Virus record (IMG/VR): IMGVR_UViG_3300040770_000030
Span: 1 to 41,642 of that record
Length of the DNA: 41,642 bases
Direction: 5' to 3' (one strand)
DNA from: a virus
Below are positions 13,075-22,077 of the stretch, piece after piece. The notes under the pieces were generated by a model. That model ran no database searches and had not been told where the DNA came from. It saw only the letters and a program-made list of their open reading frames with translations. Numbering within the stretch: position 1 is the first letter of the stretch; each line of letters begins with the position of its first letter. The position numbers and the translations under genes are program-made.

Positions 13075-13478
13075 TAGCCCGCCGTGAAGAAGCTAGAGCG
13101 GAACGCACCCCATACACGTAGGAACCCCAGATAGTTAGCGGGAGTTAGCACAAGTACGTTGCCGTTGTCGAACTGGAACGGGGTGCTGTTGCCAGCTTGA
13201 ACCCACGGGGCAACTGCGGACAAGCCCCACATATCCTCTTTCGTAGCAGAGCACATGACACCCGCGAACTCTACGCCGGCCAGTTTGGCCGCTGTGACTA
13301 CTTGCGCTGCGGCTGCGGCCTGCTCGGACTCCACCTGCTCGGCAGTCTTGGGCGGGTTGATATGGGCTGCCACTTCCTCGCCGGACATTGCTGTCATTGG
13401 AGTTAGTGGGTAGCCCTGTTCAAGTTGTTCATCGTCGAAGGCGAATACGGCGTTGGTTACATCTTTAAAGTAGTGCAT
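13074..13478 (-). CDS. Tail-fibre-associated protein, possible assembly chaperone
   Basis: This 134-residue protein starts MHYFKDVTNAVFAFDDEQLE and resembles N termini of phage tail-fibre assembly proteins (H-Y/F-K-D...VFAFDDEQ). An Ala-rich helix follows (EQVESEQAAAAAQVV), then a C-terminal region EDMWGLSAVAPWVQAG... suggestive of a fibre-associated domain. It is directly downstream of the tail fibre gene with a TGATG overlap. It may be a chaperone or a short second fibre component. Confidence 0.65.
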   Translation of the reverse strand: MHYFKDVTNAVFAFDDEQLEQGYPLTPMTAMSGEEVAAHINPPKTAEQVESEQAAAAAQVVTAAKLAGVEFAGVMCSATKEDMWGLSAVAPWVQAGNSTPFQFDNGNVLVLTPANYLGFLRVWGAFRSSFFTAG

Positions 13479-15016
13479 CAGCGAAGCTCCTGCGCATTAA
13501 CCGCTAGCACTGTTCCACCACCAGCGTTAGCCCAAGAATAGGTAGCCCCTGTAGGGATCAAGATTGAACCCCCGGCGTACGTACCGTTGTTACCTACACC
13601 CCCGCTAGGGTACAGCCCGCCAGCCCCTCCAACGGTAAACACAGGTCTTTGACCTGCCACCGAGCCGACGTAAGTCACCTGAAACACGATAGGCTTGCCG
13701 GTGCTGTTCGTGTACGTTGTTCCCTCATTACGGGCAACATACTGCCAGGTTTGACCCTGACCTACGCCGAGCGGTAAGTTAGTCAGCACCGCTTGCGCAT
13801 TCGCACCCACTAAGAGCAACCGCCCTGCCGTCGCATCGGCGGCGCTGGTTTGCTTAGTTCCTGTTACCACTTCAACCCAAACCGTCCATGTGGCATCGTG
13901 CTTGGTGCGTGTCCACGTTCGTACGCCAGGCACAGTGTTGAAACACTCTGTGGCCACCTGAGACATTCGTGAGTTGCTACCGTTCCCGAAAACGCCCTCT
14001 GTCCTTACGGTGAAGGAGACTGGCGTAGTCCCAACCAAGCCCGTGCTTGGCCAGTTGAACCCAGCCGCTTGCGACTCAGTACCCTCTTGCGGGAGGAACC
14101 CGATAGTTGACACTGTATTAAGGTCGACAGGCGCGCCAGTGCTGCCAACTCCCAACCCAAACGCACCAACAGTCAGCAAAGCACCAGCAGTTGTATCTGT
14201 AGCGCTGGTCTGAACGGTAGGGCCGTACTCTAACCCGGTGGCCCCCGCATTTTGGCGTAGGACGCGGTTGGCATTCCCGGCAGCACTGGGTAAGTTTACG
14301 CTAGCGGCCCATGCCTCGGCATTAGTCTCTGCCAACTCGGCGGCTGTCTCACTAAGCGCTGCCGCAGCAGCACTAGCAGCAGCAGCCGTAGCCTGTAATG
14401 TGGCTGTCGAAGCACTGTTAGTAGCAGAGGTCGCACTAGAAGTAGCAGAGGCCGCACTAGACGTACTAATCCCCGCTTGGGTTGTAGCGGTACTTGCCGA
14501 AGTGGTGGCGCTATTGCTGGCAGCCAGTGCTGTAGTGGCGCTCGCGATAGCGGCATTGCGGGCTGCTAATGTCCCCAGCGCATCGTCGAGGTACTGCTCG
14601 TAGTTGATACCATCACCAGGCTCAGTACCGGCACCAAGGTTTTGCAGGCGGTAGCCGTGCATATCCAGATCGGTAAACACATCCTCTAGAGTAGAACCCT
14701 CGCGGGCCTCTTGGGCAATGTAGAGCATCTGACGGAAGTTCTCGTCCATAGTTGGATTGTCGAACGTAGCGCCAAGGGTAAAGATGTTTAGCACGTCGTT
14801 TAATTGCGTGCTGCGCTGGAGCAGGACTTCTAGAGTATCGGGTACTGGGACGGTAAAGCGAAGTAGCGAGTTGCTAATCCAGCTATAACCCACGTCGAGA
14901 ACTTGTAAGACATCCGCAATGTATACGTTAATGTCTTCCTTATCTACGTACTCAATCTCTATAAGTAAGTCCTGCAACGTACCGTCACTGACGGCACGCT
15001 GAGTACTAAAGGGCAT
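13478..15016 (-). CDS. Tail fibre protein
   Basis: This 512-residue protein forms trimeric host-binding fibres. Residues about 1-150 match the T7 gp17 N-terminal virion-attachment domain (PFSTQRAVSDGTLQDLLIEI...). Residues about 155-235 are a low-complexity Ala/Ser/Thr stalk (ATTALAASNSATTSAS...), likely a triple coiled coil. The C-terminal half is beta-rich, with WTRTKHDATWTVWVEV and a terminal Gly-rich GGVGNNGTYAGGSI region that probably holds the receptor tip. No pectate-lyase or sialidase motif is visible, so capsule depolymerisation is not indicated. Confidence 0.88.
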   Translation of the reverse strand: MPFSTQRAVSDGTLQDLLIEIEYVDKEDINVYIADVLQVLDVGYSWISNSLLRFTVPVPDTLEVLLQRSTQLNDVLNIFTLGATFDNPTMDENFRQMLYIAQEAREGSTLEDVFTDLDMHGYRLQNLGAGTEPGDGINYEQYLDDALGTLAARNAAIASATTALAASNSATTSASTATTQAGISTSSAASATSSATSATNSASTATLQATAAAASAAAAALSETAAELAETNAEAWAASVNLPSAAGNANRVLRQNAGATGLEYGPTVQTSATDTTAGALLTVGAFGLGVGSTGAPVDLNTVSTIGFLPQEGTESQAAGFNWPSTGLVGTTPVSFTVRTEGVFGNGSNSRMSQVATECFNTVPGVRTWTRTKHDATWTVWVEVVTGTKQTSAADATAGRLLLVGANAQAVLTNLPLGVGQGQTWQYVARNEGTTYTNSTGKPIVFQVTYVGSVAGQRPVFTVGGAGGLYPSGGVGNNGTYAGGSILIPTGATYSWANAGGGTVLAVNAQELR

Positions 15017-15020
15017 AGTG

Positions 15021-18000
15021 TTACTCCTTGAGGGCAGCGCCTATAGCGCGGACTCCGGGTATGATGGATAGGATGGGTGTGGCTTGTAGTGCACCAGAGG
15101 CGGCTTGTCCGCCATCCATAGATGCTACATCACCTGCAAGTTTGTACAGACGATCTACTGCGATAAGGCCGGGGGCACCGAACTGCTGCTTCTCCCCAGT
15201 AACCACGCCGAACACTTCCGAGAACAGGCCAAGGCTACCCATTTGACCGAACGCCTTAGCTATAAGCTCGTCCATGTCCTTAATAGGCTTACCCTGTATT
15301 ACACTGTTAGCCTCGGTAGCTAGGAGTACCAGTGGGAACTGGTAGAGCATCAGTAGGGAGATACCGCTGAGACCGTCCCGGCTAATTGTACCGGCCAGTA
15401 CTTTGTTGTGCGCGCCTAGTACAAAGCTACGGAACGTGAAGATGAACTTACCGACACTACTGAACTGTGCAAACGCTGGGATTTCCCCAGTGCGGTTACG
15501 TAGAACAGAATCATCCATCATCTTCTGTAGCGGGCCACGTACATCAGCCCACGTCGCGTCGGACCACTTACTCGTATCCATCCCCGCAGCCCGTAATTCT
15601 GGCTGGATTCTGGTCATTATATGTGGCTCTAACCCGTAGCTCTCAAGGGCTTTGATCGCTTTTTGATCGCCTGCACCAGCGTTGCGGAACGTGTCTACGA
15701 CTAAGTTTGCCACTGTGCGGGCTTGGTGCGTCTGCACGTACTTCTGTGCATTTAAGTACGGCACAAGTTGCTGTGCCTGCAATAACGCGGCCTGTACAAT
15801 GTCACTAGCCGGCACTTCAAAGTTGTCCTCCATGCGGTTAATGAACGGGCGAATGCGAATATCCGCTGAGCTATTGCGGCTTAGCACATCAGATAGTTGC
15901 GAACTAGTTGCCCGATCTGCGCGGCGTAGTTCTTTGAAAGTCACCTCCTTCATAGCAGCCCGCAGCGTCTTAAACGCCCCGAAGCGTGCCATCGCAGTAG
16001 CGTACTCGGTTACTTGCCATAAGCCCGAAGAGGCTAGACCAACCATGCGAGTTACCGCCTGTAGCTTACGCATTGCGTCTGGTAAGTCCTCACCAGTGGG
16101 GCGGCCTAGAATGGAATTCATTGTGTCATCAAACAGCTTCACGGCGTCTGCACGCTCTGCTACCGTTGGGATACTCTCAACTAAAGCAGTTCGCATCTTA
16201 TCCACATCCGAGACATCCGGCATACCCTTACGGGCTAAGGCAATGCGGCCAGACACTTGGTCAAGGTAGCCCTCAGTTGCCCGTGTCATGTCCGAGCTTA
16301 TCAAGTCTGCAACTGTAAGAACACTACCATCGGGCAAGGCAAGCCCCGCCTTCATGTCAATGTCAATGCGGTGCTTTAGGGTAGACATTTTACCTGCCTC
16401 GTCTACCACACCAGTTAGCACGTCCAGGGCACGCTGTAGCCGGTCGCCGCCTAGGCCAGCGCCTACTAAGATGTCCCGCACCTCCGCTGCCGCTGCGTTA
16501 CCAGCATGGCTACGGAAGGCGGAGTCCTCGAAGTAGCCTTTACGATGCGCCCGGTCTAGGATAGCCTTGGCGATGTCGCGGCTAAGCGTAGCGTCCCACC
16601 CGTTAGCTCGGCGTATGCCCTGCTGTACAATCTGCAAGACAATCTTATCCGCTTCCTCGGTGGTACGCCCAGCCTGCATGAGCCTGGACTTGGCCTCGTC
16701 GATGTTGCTGATGTCCCACTTACGGCTAAAGTAGCCGGAGCTTTCCGCTATGACATCGGAACCCTTAACACCGGCTGCCTGCATTTCTTTAAGGGCGGCA
16801 GCATAGATTTTGTCTAGGGAGTCGGCCATTGCCTGTACAGACGCAGAAGACCTGCTAGGCGTTACAGAGCCTAGGCGCTTGTTCCGCTCGCGCAGCAGCA
16901 TCTCAACCTGTAGCTCCTTTTCCAGCTTACGCTGGGTCTCCAAGGCTTCGCGGGGCTTTAGGATGCGGTTCTTGATGCCGGCCCCACGCGCCGCTAGTTC
17001 TGCTGTAAGTAAGTCCTCGTACCGGAACTGTAGGTCTGCCAGCCCAGCCCGCACAATGCGCGCCTGACTAACCACAGAGTCCCCGGCCATGTCTAGCGGA
17101 TCATCTACTAGAGTGTTCGCAATCTCGCGGGCCTTGGCACTGAACGACGCTAATGTCTTGTGCAGGGACCAACTAATGCTCTTGCCTACATGCTCTTTAT
17201 CCGCCAGCTTAGATATGCGGCCACGTAGTCTAACTGTGTCTATATCTGCACTTACGTTCTTCAAGGTGCCTCTGGTGTACAGGTTAGGTGCATCCGATAC
17301 GGTCTTGGTCAGCTCACGCATGCGGTCATCAAGGGACTTAAACGTGGCGTTCTTCGGATCACGGGCGTATACCTGGGCGTCTGCCAGGACTCGTAAGGCT
17401 TTAGCACTTGGGCCTTCCAGACCCAGCACCTTAGCCACAAAGTCCATAACCTTGTCCCACACGGTTGCTTTAGGTGGGGCAAACGCAGGGGCGTCTGGAC
17501 GCTGTAGGTCAAAGTTGGATGTGATGCCGCTGCGGCCACTGGCCCCAATCTCGTTGGCCTTAGCCCACTCGCGGAACTTGGGGGAGGTCATGGCATACGT
17601 CACGAACTCTTCTGGCTTCTTGAACACAGCGTCCCAGAACAGCGTATCGTTAGTCCCCTTGGTGCGGAGTACCGCCTGTACCTGGTCCCGCATATCCTTT
17701 AGCTCGCGGCGCATTGCTGGGTTACGGGTCATCTGCCTCTCTACGGTGGCGTGTACCAGTTCGTGCAGCGCTGTATCATTCCCCACGTTCTCACGTAGGA
17801 ACAGCAGCCCGTTGTCTTCATCCCAGAAGCCCTTGGCGTTTGGGGATGTAGCTTGGAATGTGCTGTCCGTGCTTACCCGCACCTTTGCCAAGTTTGGGTT
17901 TGTGCTCAGGGCTTCCACCAAGTCGGCGTACTCTGTACCACGGAATGCTGTGCGTAGGTGGTCCACTAGCTCTGCACCTGTACGCATGCTCCCGGCTCCT

Positions 18001-18827
18001 GCTAAAAAACCATGCGGGGCCTTTGGTACTAGGCTGTCTGGGTTGTGCACTCGCATACGCTCTGCGATGTCATTGAGTACCTCAGAGGGGAACTCCGGGT
18101 CCGCCTTCGTAATCCCACGCCCTACGTTGTACAGGGTAGCTGTAGCCGCGCCGTTCAGCAGTGCGCCGCCTACAACTTCTAGGTCAGACATTGGGCGCTG
18201 TTCCTGCTCAATACGGCCCAGTGCGTACGTGCCTGCACCGGCGGCAGCACCCGAGGCTAGCCGCTCTGTACGCACGCTGGTGCTTAGTGCTCGGGCGGTG
18301 CGGGCAACTGCCACAGCCCGCCCAACACCGAGGCTAGCAACATCAATTGCCAAGTAGCCTGGATCAATTACCGCAGCAATAAACGCCACGAACGGGTTAT
18401 CAGCAGCAGCCCGCTGCGAGTCACGCTGGCGCTCGATAACTTCGATCTTATATTGGTACTCAGCATGGCTCGTAGACTTCACCAGGAACTCTCGCTCCGT
18501 ATCGTCCAGCGTCATCTGTACAGTGGGCAGTAGGCTACCAACCTTAAACTCTGGTTCTGGTTCAAAAGTAGGGCCGGCGAAGTAGTCGTACGCTTGGCGG
18601 GGCGACCACTCAGACACAACGGCACCAACGGATGCAAGGGTACTGGCACGCTCTCGGTTAGCCTCTACATTAGAAGCCTCCGCAATTGCTTGGCCTTGGG
18701 TGCCCGCCAGCACGGTGCTCTGTGGCACTTGTACTGGGGCCTTGTACGGGGCAGCGAGTGCAGACCCGGTATCTGATACTACCGGGTTAAACGTAGGTGC
18801 ATCATAAATACTCGGGTCAACAATCAT
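15021..18827 (-). CDS. Internal virion protein D (gp16-like), with HExxH motif
   Basis: The largest gene encodes a 1268-residue ejection protein equivalent in position to T7 gp16 and phiKMV gp37. It would leave the capsid at infection and build the DNA channel across the envelope. I see no lytic transglycosylase motif of the T7 gp16 type. Instead there is a zinc-peptidase-like HELVHATVERQ sequence near residue 355, within a region containing LFLRENVGNDTALHELVHAT. The rest is long, helical and Ala-rich. Its ATG overlaps the preceding stop (ATGA). A 20-bp stretch at 15613-15632 is identical to an arm of the hairpin after the RNA polymerase gene. Confidence 0.88.
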   Translation of the reverse strand: MIVDPSIYDAPTFNPVVSDTGSALAAPYKAPVQVPQSTVLAGTQGQAIAEASNVEANRERASTLASVGAVVSEWSPRQAYDYFAGPTFEPEPEFKVGSLLPTVQMTLDDTEREFLVKSTSHAEYQYKIEVIERQRDSQRAAADNPFVAFIAAVIDPGYLAIDVASLGVGRAVAVARTARALSTSVRTERLASGAAAGAGTYALGRIEQEQRPMSDLEVVGGALLNGAATATLYNVGRGITKADPEFPSEVLNDIAERMRVHNPDSLVPKAPHGFLAGAGSMRTGAELVDHLRTAFRGTEYADLVEALSTNPNLAKVRVSTDSTFQATSPNAKGFWDEDNGLLFLRENVGNDTALHELVHATVERQMTRNPAMRRELKDMRDQVQAVLRTKGTNDTLFWDAVFKKPEEFVTYAMTSPKFREWAKANEIGASGRSGITSNFDLQRPDAPAFAPPKATVWDKVMDFVAKVLGLEGPSAKALRVLADAQVYARDPKNATFKSLDDRMRELTKTVSDAPNLYTRGTLKNVSADIDTVRLRGRISKLADKEHVGKSISWSLHKTLASFSAKAREIANTLVDDPLDMAGDSVVSQARIVRAGLADLQFRYEDLLTAELAARGAGIKNRILKPREALETQRKLEKELQVEMLLRERNKRLGSVTPSRSSASVQAMADSLDKIYAAALKEMQAAGVKGSDVIAESSGYFSRKWDISNIDEAKSRLMQAGRTTEEADKIVLQIVQQGIRRANGWDATLSRDIAKAILDRAHRKGYFEDSAFRSHAGNAAAAEVRDILVGAGLGGDRLQRALDVLTGVVDEAGKMSTLKHRIDIDMKAGLALPDGSVLTVADLISSDMTRATEGYLDQVSGRIALARKGMPDVSDVDKMRTALVESIPTVAERADAVKLFDDTMNSILGRPTGEDLPDAMRKLQAVTRMVGLASSGLWQVTEYATAMARFGAFKTLRAAMKEVTFKELRRADRATSSQLSDVLSRNSSADIRIRPFINRMEDNFEVPASDIVQAALLQAQQLVPYLNAQKYVQTHQARTVANLVVDTFRNAGAGDQKAIKALESYGLEPHIMTRIQPELRAAGMDTSKWSDATWADVRGPLQKMMDDSVLRNRTGEIPAFAQFSSVGKFIFTFRSFVLGAHNKVLAGTISRDGLSGISLLMLYQFPLVLLATEANSVIQGKPIKDMDELIAKAFGQMGSLGLFSEVFGVVTGEKQQFGAPGLIAVDRLYKLAGDVASMDGGQAASGALQATPILSIIPGVRAIGAALKE

Positions 18828-21496
18828 TTCTTCATAGCCTTCTTTAGTTTGTTAATGTAAACCTGTTGACGGTTATCGCCAAAGGCTTCAAAGCCGCCTT
18901 TACCGGACGGTGGCTTGTACGCCTGCAAAGCGGCCACTGCGTTGTCAACGTCACCCAACTGGATGTACGCCAGCATGTCGGGGTTACGTGCGGCGGCGGG
19001 TGACTGATACGCCAACTCACCGAAGAAGCGCAACCAGTCTGTTCCCTGCAAGCCTGTGCCCTCCATAACGCGGCTGGCGGTCTCGGCTGCACCATTTGAC
19101 GCCTTCATAAACGAGTCGTCAATCTGCTTCTGACTGTACGCACCGAAGGCACCCTCTGGCTTCTCAAAGAAGCCGCCACTCTGGCTAATGCCTACTCCGA
19201 ACGCCTTGTTGCCTTTTACGACCTTACCGTCACCGTACGCAGTTCCGCTAATGCCTTCACTGGCTACGATGTCGTCCCGTAGTGCTAGCATAGGCCCCGC
19301 TGCAAACCCCGCAGTGTTCTGGCCGTTGAACTGCACAGAGGCACCGTTACGGCTTACAATCTTACCCGGCCCAGTCTCGGAGGAGCTAGTGGCAGCGTCC
19401 GTGTCTAGCTTATCCTGTACACGCGCCCCAATAGACTTAGGGTCTAGCATACCAGAGCTTACAGATGCGCCCTCAGAGTTTGTTATGCGGTAGGCTAGGG
19501 GTGCACCGGGCAACTTGGTACGGCTCCACTCGATGCGCTGCCCCTTCTCAAGTGGGATTACATCGTCTATAGCTTTGCTGATGTAGCCGGCATTGGCTAT
19601 CTTGGGTGCCCCGAAGTAGTGGTGGATGTTTTCACCCTCCGGCATAAAGATAGGCCCGCTGGATGTGCTAATTGCACGTGCAGCAGCCGCAGCCATTGCT
19701 TTGTCTTGGATAGAGCTATCAGATAGGAAAGGACTGAGGCGGCTAATGCGGTCGAACTCTTCTGCGAGTACTACCTTGGACGTACCTGTAATAGCTGCTA
19801 CCCGGTCCTCGTCATCGCTCCACAAGCCCTGCTCGGGTCGCAGTACACTAGAGACACCAAAGTTACGGTCAATGACCTCGTAGAACGAAGTAGACTCGAA
19901 CTCTTCTATCATCTTAGTCTTGGCCTTAGCAAGCCTAGGCTCCTGCCCAGTCTTCTCAGTAGAGCGCTGGCGTGCCCAGCTTGCGGCTGCAAGTGGGTCC
20001 GATATACCAACCTCCCGCTGCGCCTCCCGCATCAACAACACCATATCCTGACTCTCAGAAGACAAGCCCCCAAGCATGTTCGTGTAAGCACCGGGGTTAT
20101 TAACCTGTGCTTGGTCAATAGCCTGTACAAACTGGTGTACCATACCAGCCGACTCTACGTCCATGTTTTCGCTAAAGCCTAGGTTTCCAATAGAGGGCTG
20201 TAGTAGTTCCCCGGCTTTAGTGCACGCTGACCCCATGCCGGCATTACAGATACCAAGCAAACCCTGTATTGTACCTTGGAATGGCTGCCCCTCTTGTAGT
20301 TTCAGCCATGCTGCAAGGCCGTCTGCCTGTCCGCCACCCAACTTAACTATCGTGGGGAAGTCGGCGGAGCCGTACGCTAACCCCATTGCAGTGTTTGGTT
20401 GGTTCACGGCCTTAGCAGTGTGGTAGCTTTTAAGGATACTACCGTACCGGCCAGAGTCAATAAGCCCCTCGTTAAGCGCAATGTCTAGCTGTTGCTTCAA
20501 CTGCGGGTACTCAATCGTTGGGCCGGGGCCGTCTTTGTCAGCCCATTCAGCCTGCTGGAGCGACATGGTATCTTCGAAGGATGCAGCGCGGACGCTCTTA
20601 GTGCGCCCGGCAGCTTTACGCTGTGCCGTGTCTACGTCGATTTGGTCGTCGAACGTGAGCTGCTGCATGATGGTGCCGGACTTACCACCTGGAAAGTCAA
20701 ACTGCTGGTTCTTTAACAGCTCGTACACTTGAGTGTTATCGGAACTAGCCGCGTACACCAAGGCTTCTTTTGTAAGGGCTATCTTGTTGGCAGTCGGCAA
20801 TTTATCGTTTAGCCACACCTGGGTGTACAGGCCAGAGGCAAATGAGTTGCTGGCCGCTTCGTACGCCTTGAAGTCATCCTTAGTACGGTCGAGCTGGCCC
20901 CGGAGCGCCCCGAAGGTTCCACGTAGTGAACCCTCTTCCTTCTGTATCACATCGTTTGCGTACGCGGCAGTAAACTCCCGCTGGGCCGTGTACAGGTCCG
21001 TGGCGTTCTGTGCGAACATCGCCGCACGTTGCTTACGGCTAGTCCCGGAGTACGACTGCACTAGCTTGCTCTGCTCTGCTGCCATGTAGCTGGCAAAGGC
21101 CGCTTTGGGGTCGGGCTTGGTCAGGGCATCCTGCATCGCCGCTGGTAAGTTATCCGTGAAGGCCGCTTGAGCAATACGGCTCTGTGTGTCGCGGAACCCC
21201 GCCTTAGCCCAGTCAGATGTGAAGGGGCTAGCCGCTAGGTCAGCCTCCGACTCTATGACCGATGCTTGGCGTACGCCGTCTAGATACGCCTCTTCCTTCT
21301 GCACCTCCCACGCCTGTCCTGCTAGCTGTGTACCAACCTTGACTACTGAGTTAATCAGGAGGTCGGCGGTACTAGGCGCGTCTGTGAACTTGCGTACGTT
21401 CGGGGCTTTGACTGCCCCACCGCTACTCTGCCGAATGTCTGGGGCTGTGGCCTTAGCCACTGCTCCGACCGGCTGTGAATCACGTAGTACCGCCAT
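18824..21496 (-). CDS. Internal virion protein C with C-terminal lysozyme-like domain
   Basis: This 890-residue protein is in the position of T7 gp15/phiKMV gp36. The first roughly 720 residues are helical and Ala/Gln-rich. The last roughly 160 contain a lysozyme-like block: ALRDDIVASEGISGTAYGDG and then KAFGVGISQSGG, a Glu followed by Tyr-Gly-Asp as in phage muramidases. phiKMV gp36 is known to carry a C-terminal muramidase used at infection, which fits. It would locally open peptidoglycan during DNA ejection. Confidence 0.87.
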   Translation of the reverse strand: MAVLRDSQPVGAVAKATAPDIRQSSGGAVKAPNVRKFTDAPSTADLLINSVVKVGTQLAGQAWEVQKEEAYLDGVRQASVIESEADLAASPFTSDWAKAGFRDTQSRIAQAAFTDNLPAAMQDALTKPDPKAAFASYMAAEQSKLVQSYSGTSRKQRAAMFAQNATDLYTAQREFTAAYANDVIQKEEGSLRGTFGALRGQLDRTKDDFKAYEAASNSFASGLYTQVWLNDKLPTANKIALTKEALVYAASSDNTQVYELLKNQQFDFPGGKSGTIMQQLTFDDQIDVDTAQRKAAGRTKSVRAASFEDTMSLQQAEWADKDGPGPTIEYPQLKQQLDIALNEGLIDSGRYGSILKSYHTAKAVNQPNTAMGLAYGSADFPTIVKLGGGQADGLAAWLKLQEGQPFQGTIQGLLGICNAGMGSACTKAGELLQPSIGNLGFSENMDVESAGMVHQFVQAIDQAQVNNPGAYTNMLGGLSSESQDMVLLMREAQREVGISDPLAAASWARQRSTEKTGQEPRLAKAKTKMIEEFESTSFYEVIDRNFGVSSVLRPEQGLWSDDEDRVAAITGTSKVVLAEEFDRISRLSPFLSDSSIQDKAMAAAAARAISTSSGPIFMPEGENIHHYFGAPKIANAGYISKAIDDVIPLEKGQRIEWSRTKLPGAPLAYRITNSEGASVSSGMLDPKSIGARVQDKLDTDAATSSSETGPGKIVSRNGASVQFNGQNTAGFAAGPMLALRDDIVASEGISGTAYGDGKVVKGNKAFGVGISQSGGFFEKPEGAFGAYSQKQIDDSFMKASNGAAETASRVMEGTGLQGTDWLRFFGELAYQSPAAARNPDMLAYIQLGDVDNAVAALQAYKPPSGKGGFEAFGDNRQQVYINKLKKAMKK

Positions 21497-21501
21497 GTGT
21501 A

Positions 21502-22074
21502 TTATCTCCTAAAGGATGCTGTTGGTTGTGCTTGGGCTGTTGGTGCATTACCTAAGCCTAGGCTCATTCTAGAACTGGCGTACGTACCAGCTACGCTAAT
21601 GAGCGCATTCCCCAGGATAGCCCCGTCGCTTGGGCCAGTTGCTTTGACGTAATCTACTAACTTGTCTTGGCCGCCTTGTATGAGGTCGTGCAGGGCTGTG
21701 TTGTAGTTAAAGGCTTCAATCTCATTGTCGAGCTGTAGATCACCACGCGCACGCTCAAACTGTAGCTGGGCGTCACTGCGCACAGCGTCAACGCTAGCGC
21801 CCACGTTACCGGAGGCTGCTGCGTTGTTGCTGGATGTGGAGAGGGTCTGCAACTCCGCTTGGCCAATGTCGGCCCCGCGCTGGGTTAGTTGTCGAATCTT
21901 CTGCCCACGCTGGATGTTAAGTAACCCTACCTGAAATCCGGTACGATTCGTGTTGTCCGTGTTAGCCTCGCGGATGGCTTTGTTCTGCGCAGACTGGGCT
22001 TTATACTGGGCGTTGCGTTCCTGCATCTGCCCCAGCATTGACAGCCCACCCATAGCTAAGAGTGGCCAAACCAT
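21502..22074 (-). CDS. Internal virion protein B (gp14-like)
   Basis: This 190-residue protein has a hydrophobic N terminus (MVWPLLAMGGLSMLG), a long Gln/Ala/Asn-rich helical centre (ERNAQYKAQSAQNKAIREAN...) and a C-terminal weakly hydrophobic stretch (GAILGNALISVAGTYASSRM), all typical of T7 gp14-like ejection proteins that form the outer-membrane part of the DNA channel. It lies between tail tubular protein B and the other two internal virion proteins, in the expected order. Confidence 0.85.
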   Translation of the reverse strand: MVWPLLAMGGLSMLGQMQERNAQYKAQSAQNKAIREANTDNTNRTGFQVGLLNIQRGQKIRQLTQRGADIGQAELQTLSTSSNNAAASGNVGASVDAVRSDAQLQFERARGDLQLDNEIEAFNYNTALHDLIQGGQDKLVDYVKATGPSDGAILGNALISVAGTYASSRMSLGLGNAPTAQAQPTASFRR

Positions 22075-22077
22075 AAT

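Noticed and set aside
17089-18357. 422-codon open frame on the plus strand
   Set aside because: It is the complement of the internal virion protein D gene; the Ser/Arg/Ala-rich composition is what an antisense frame of this GC-rich gene gives.
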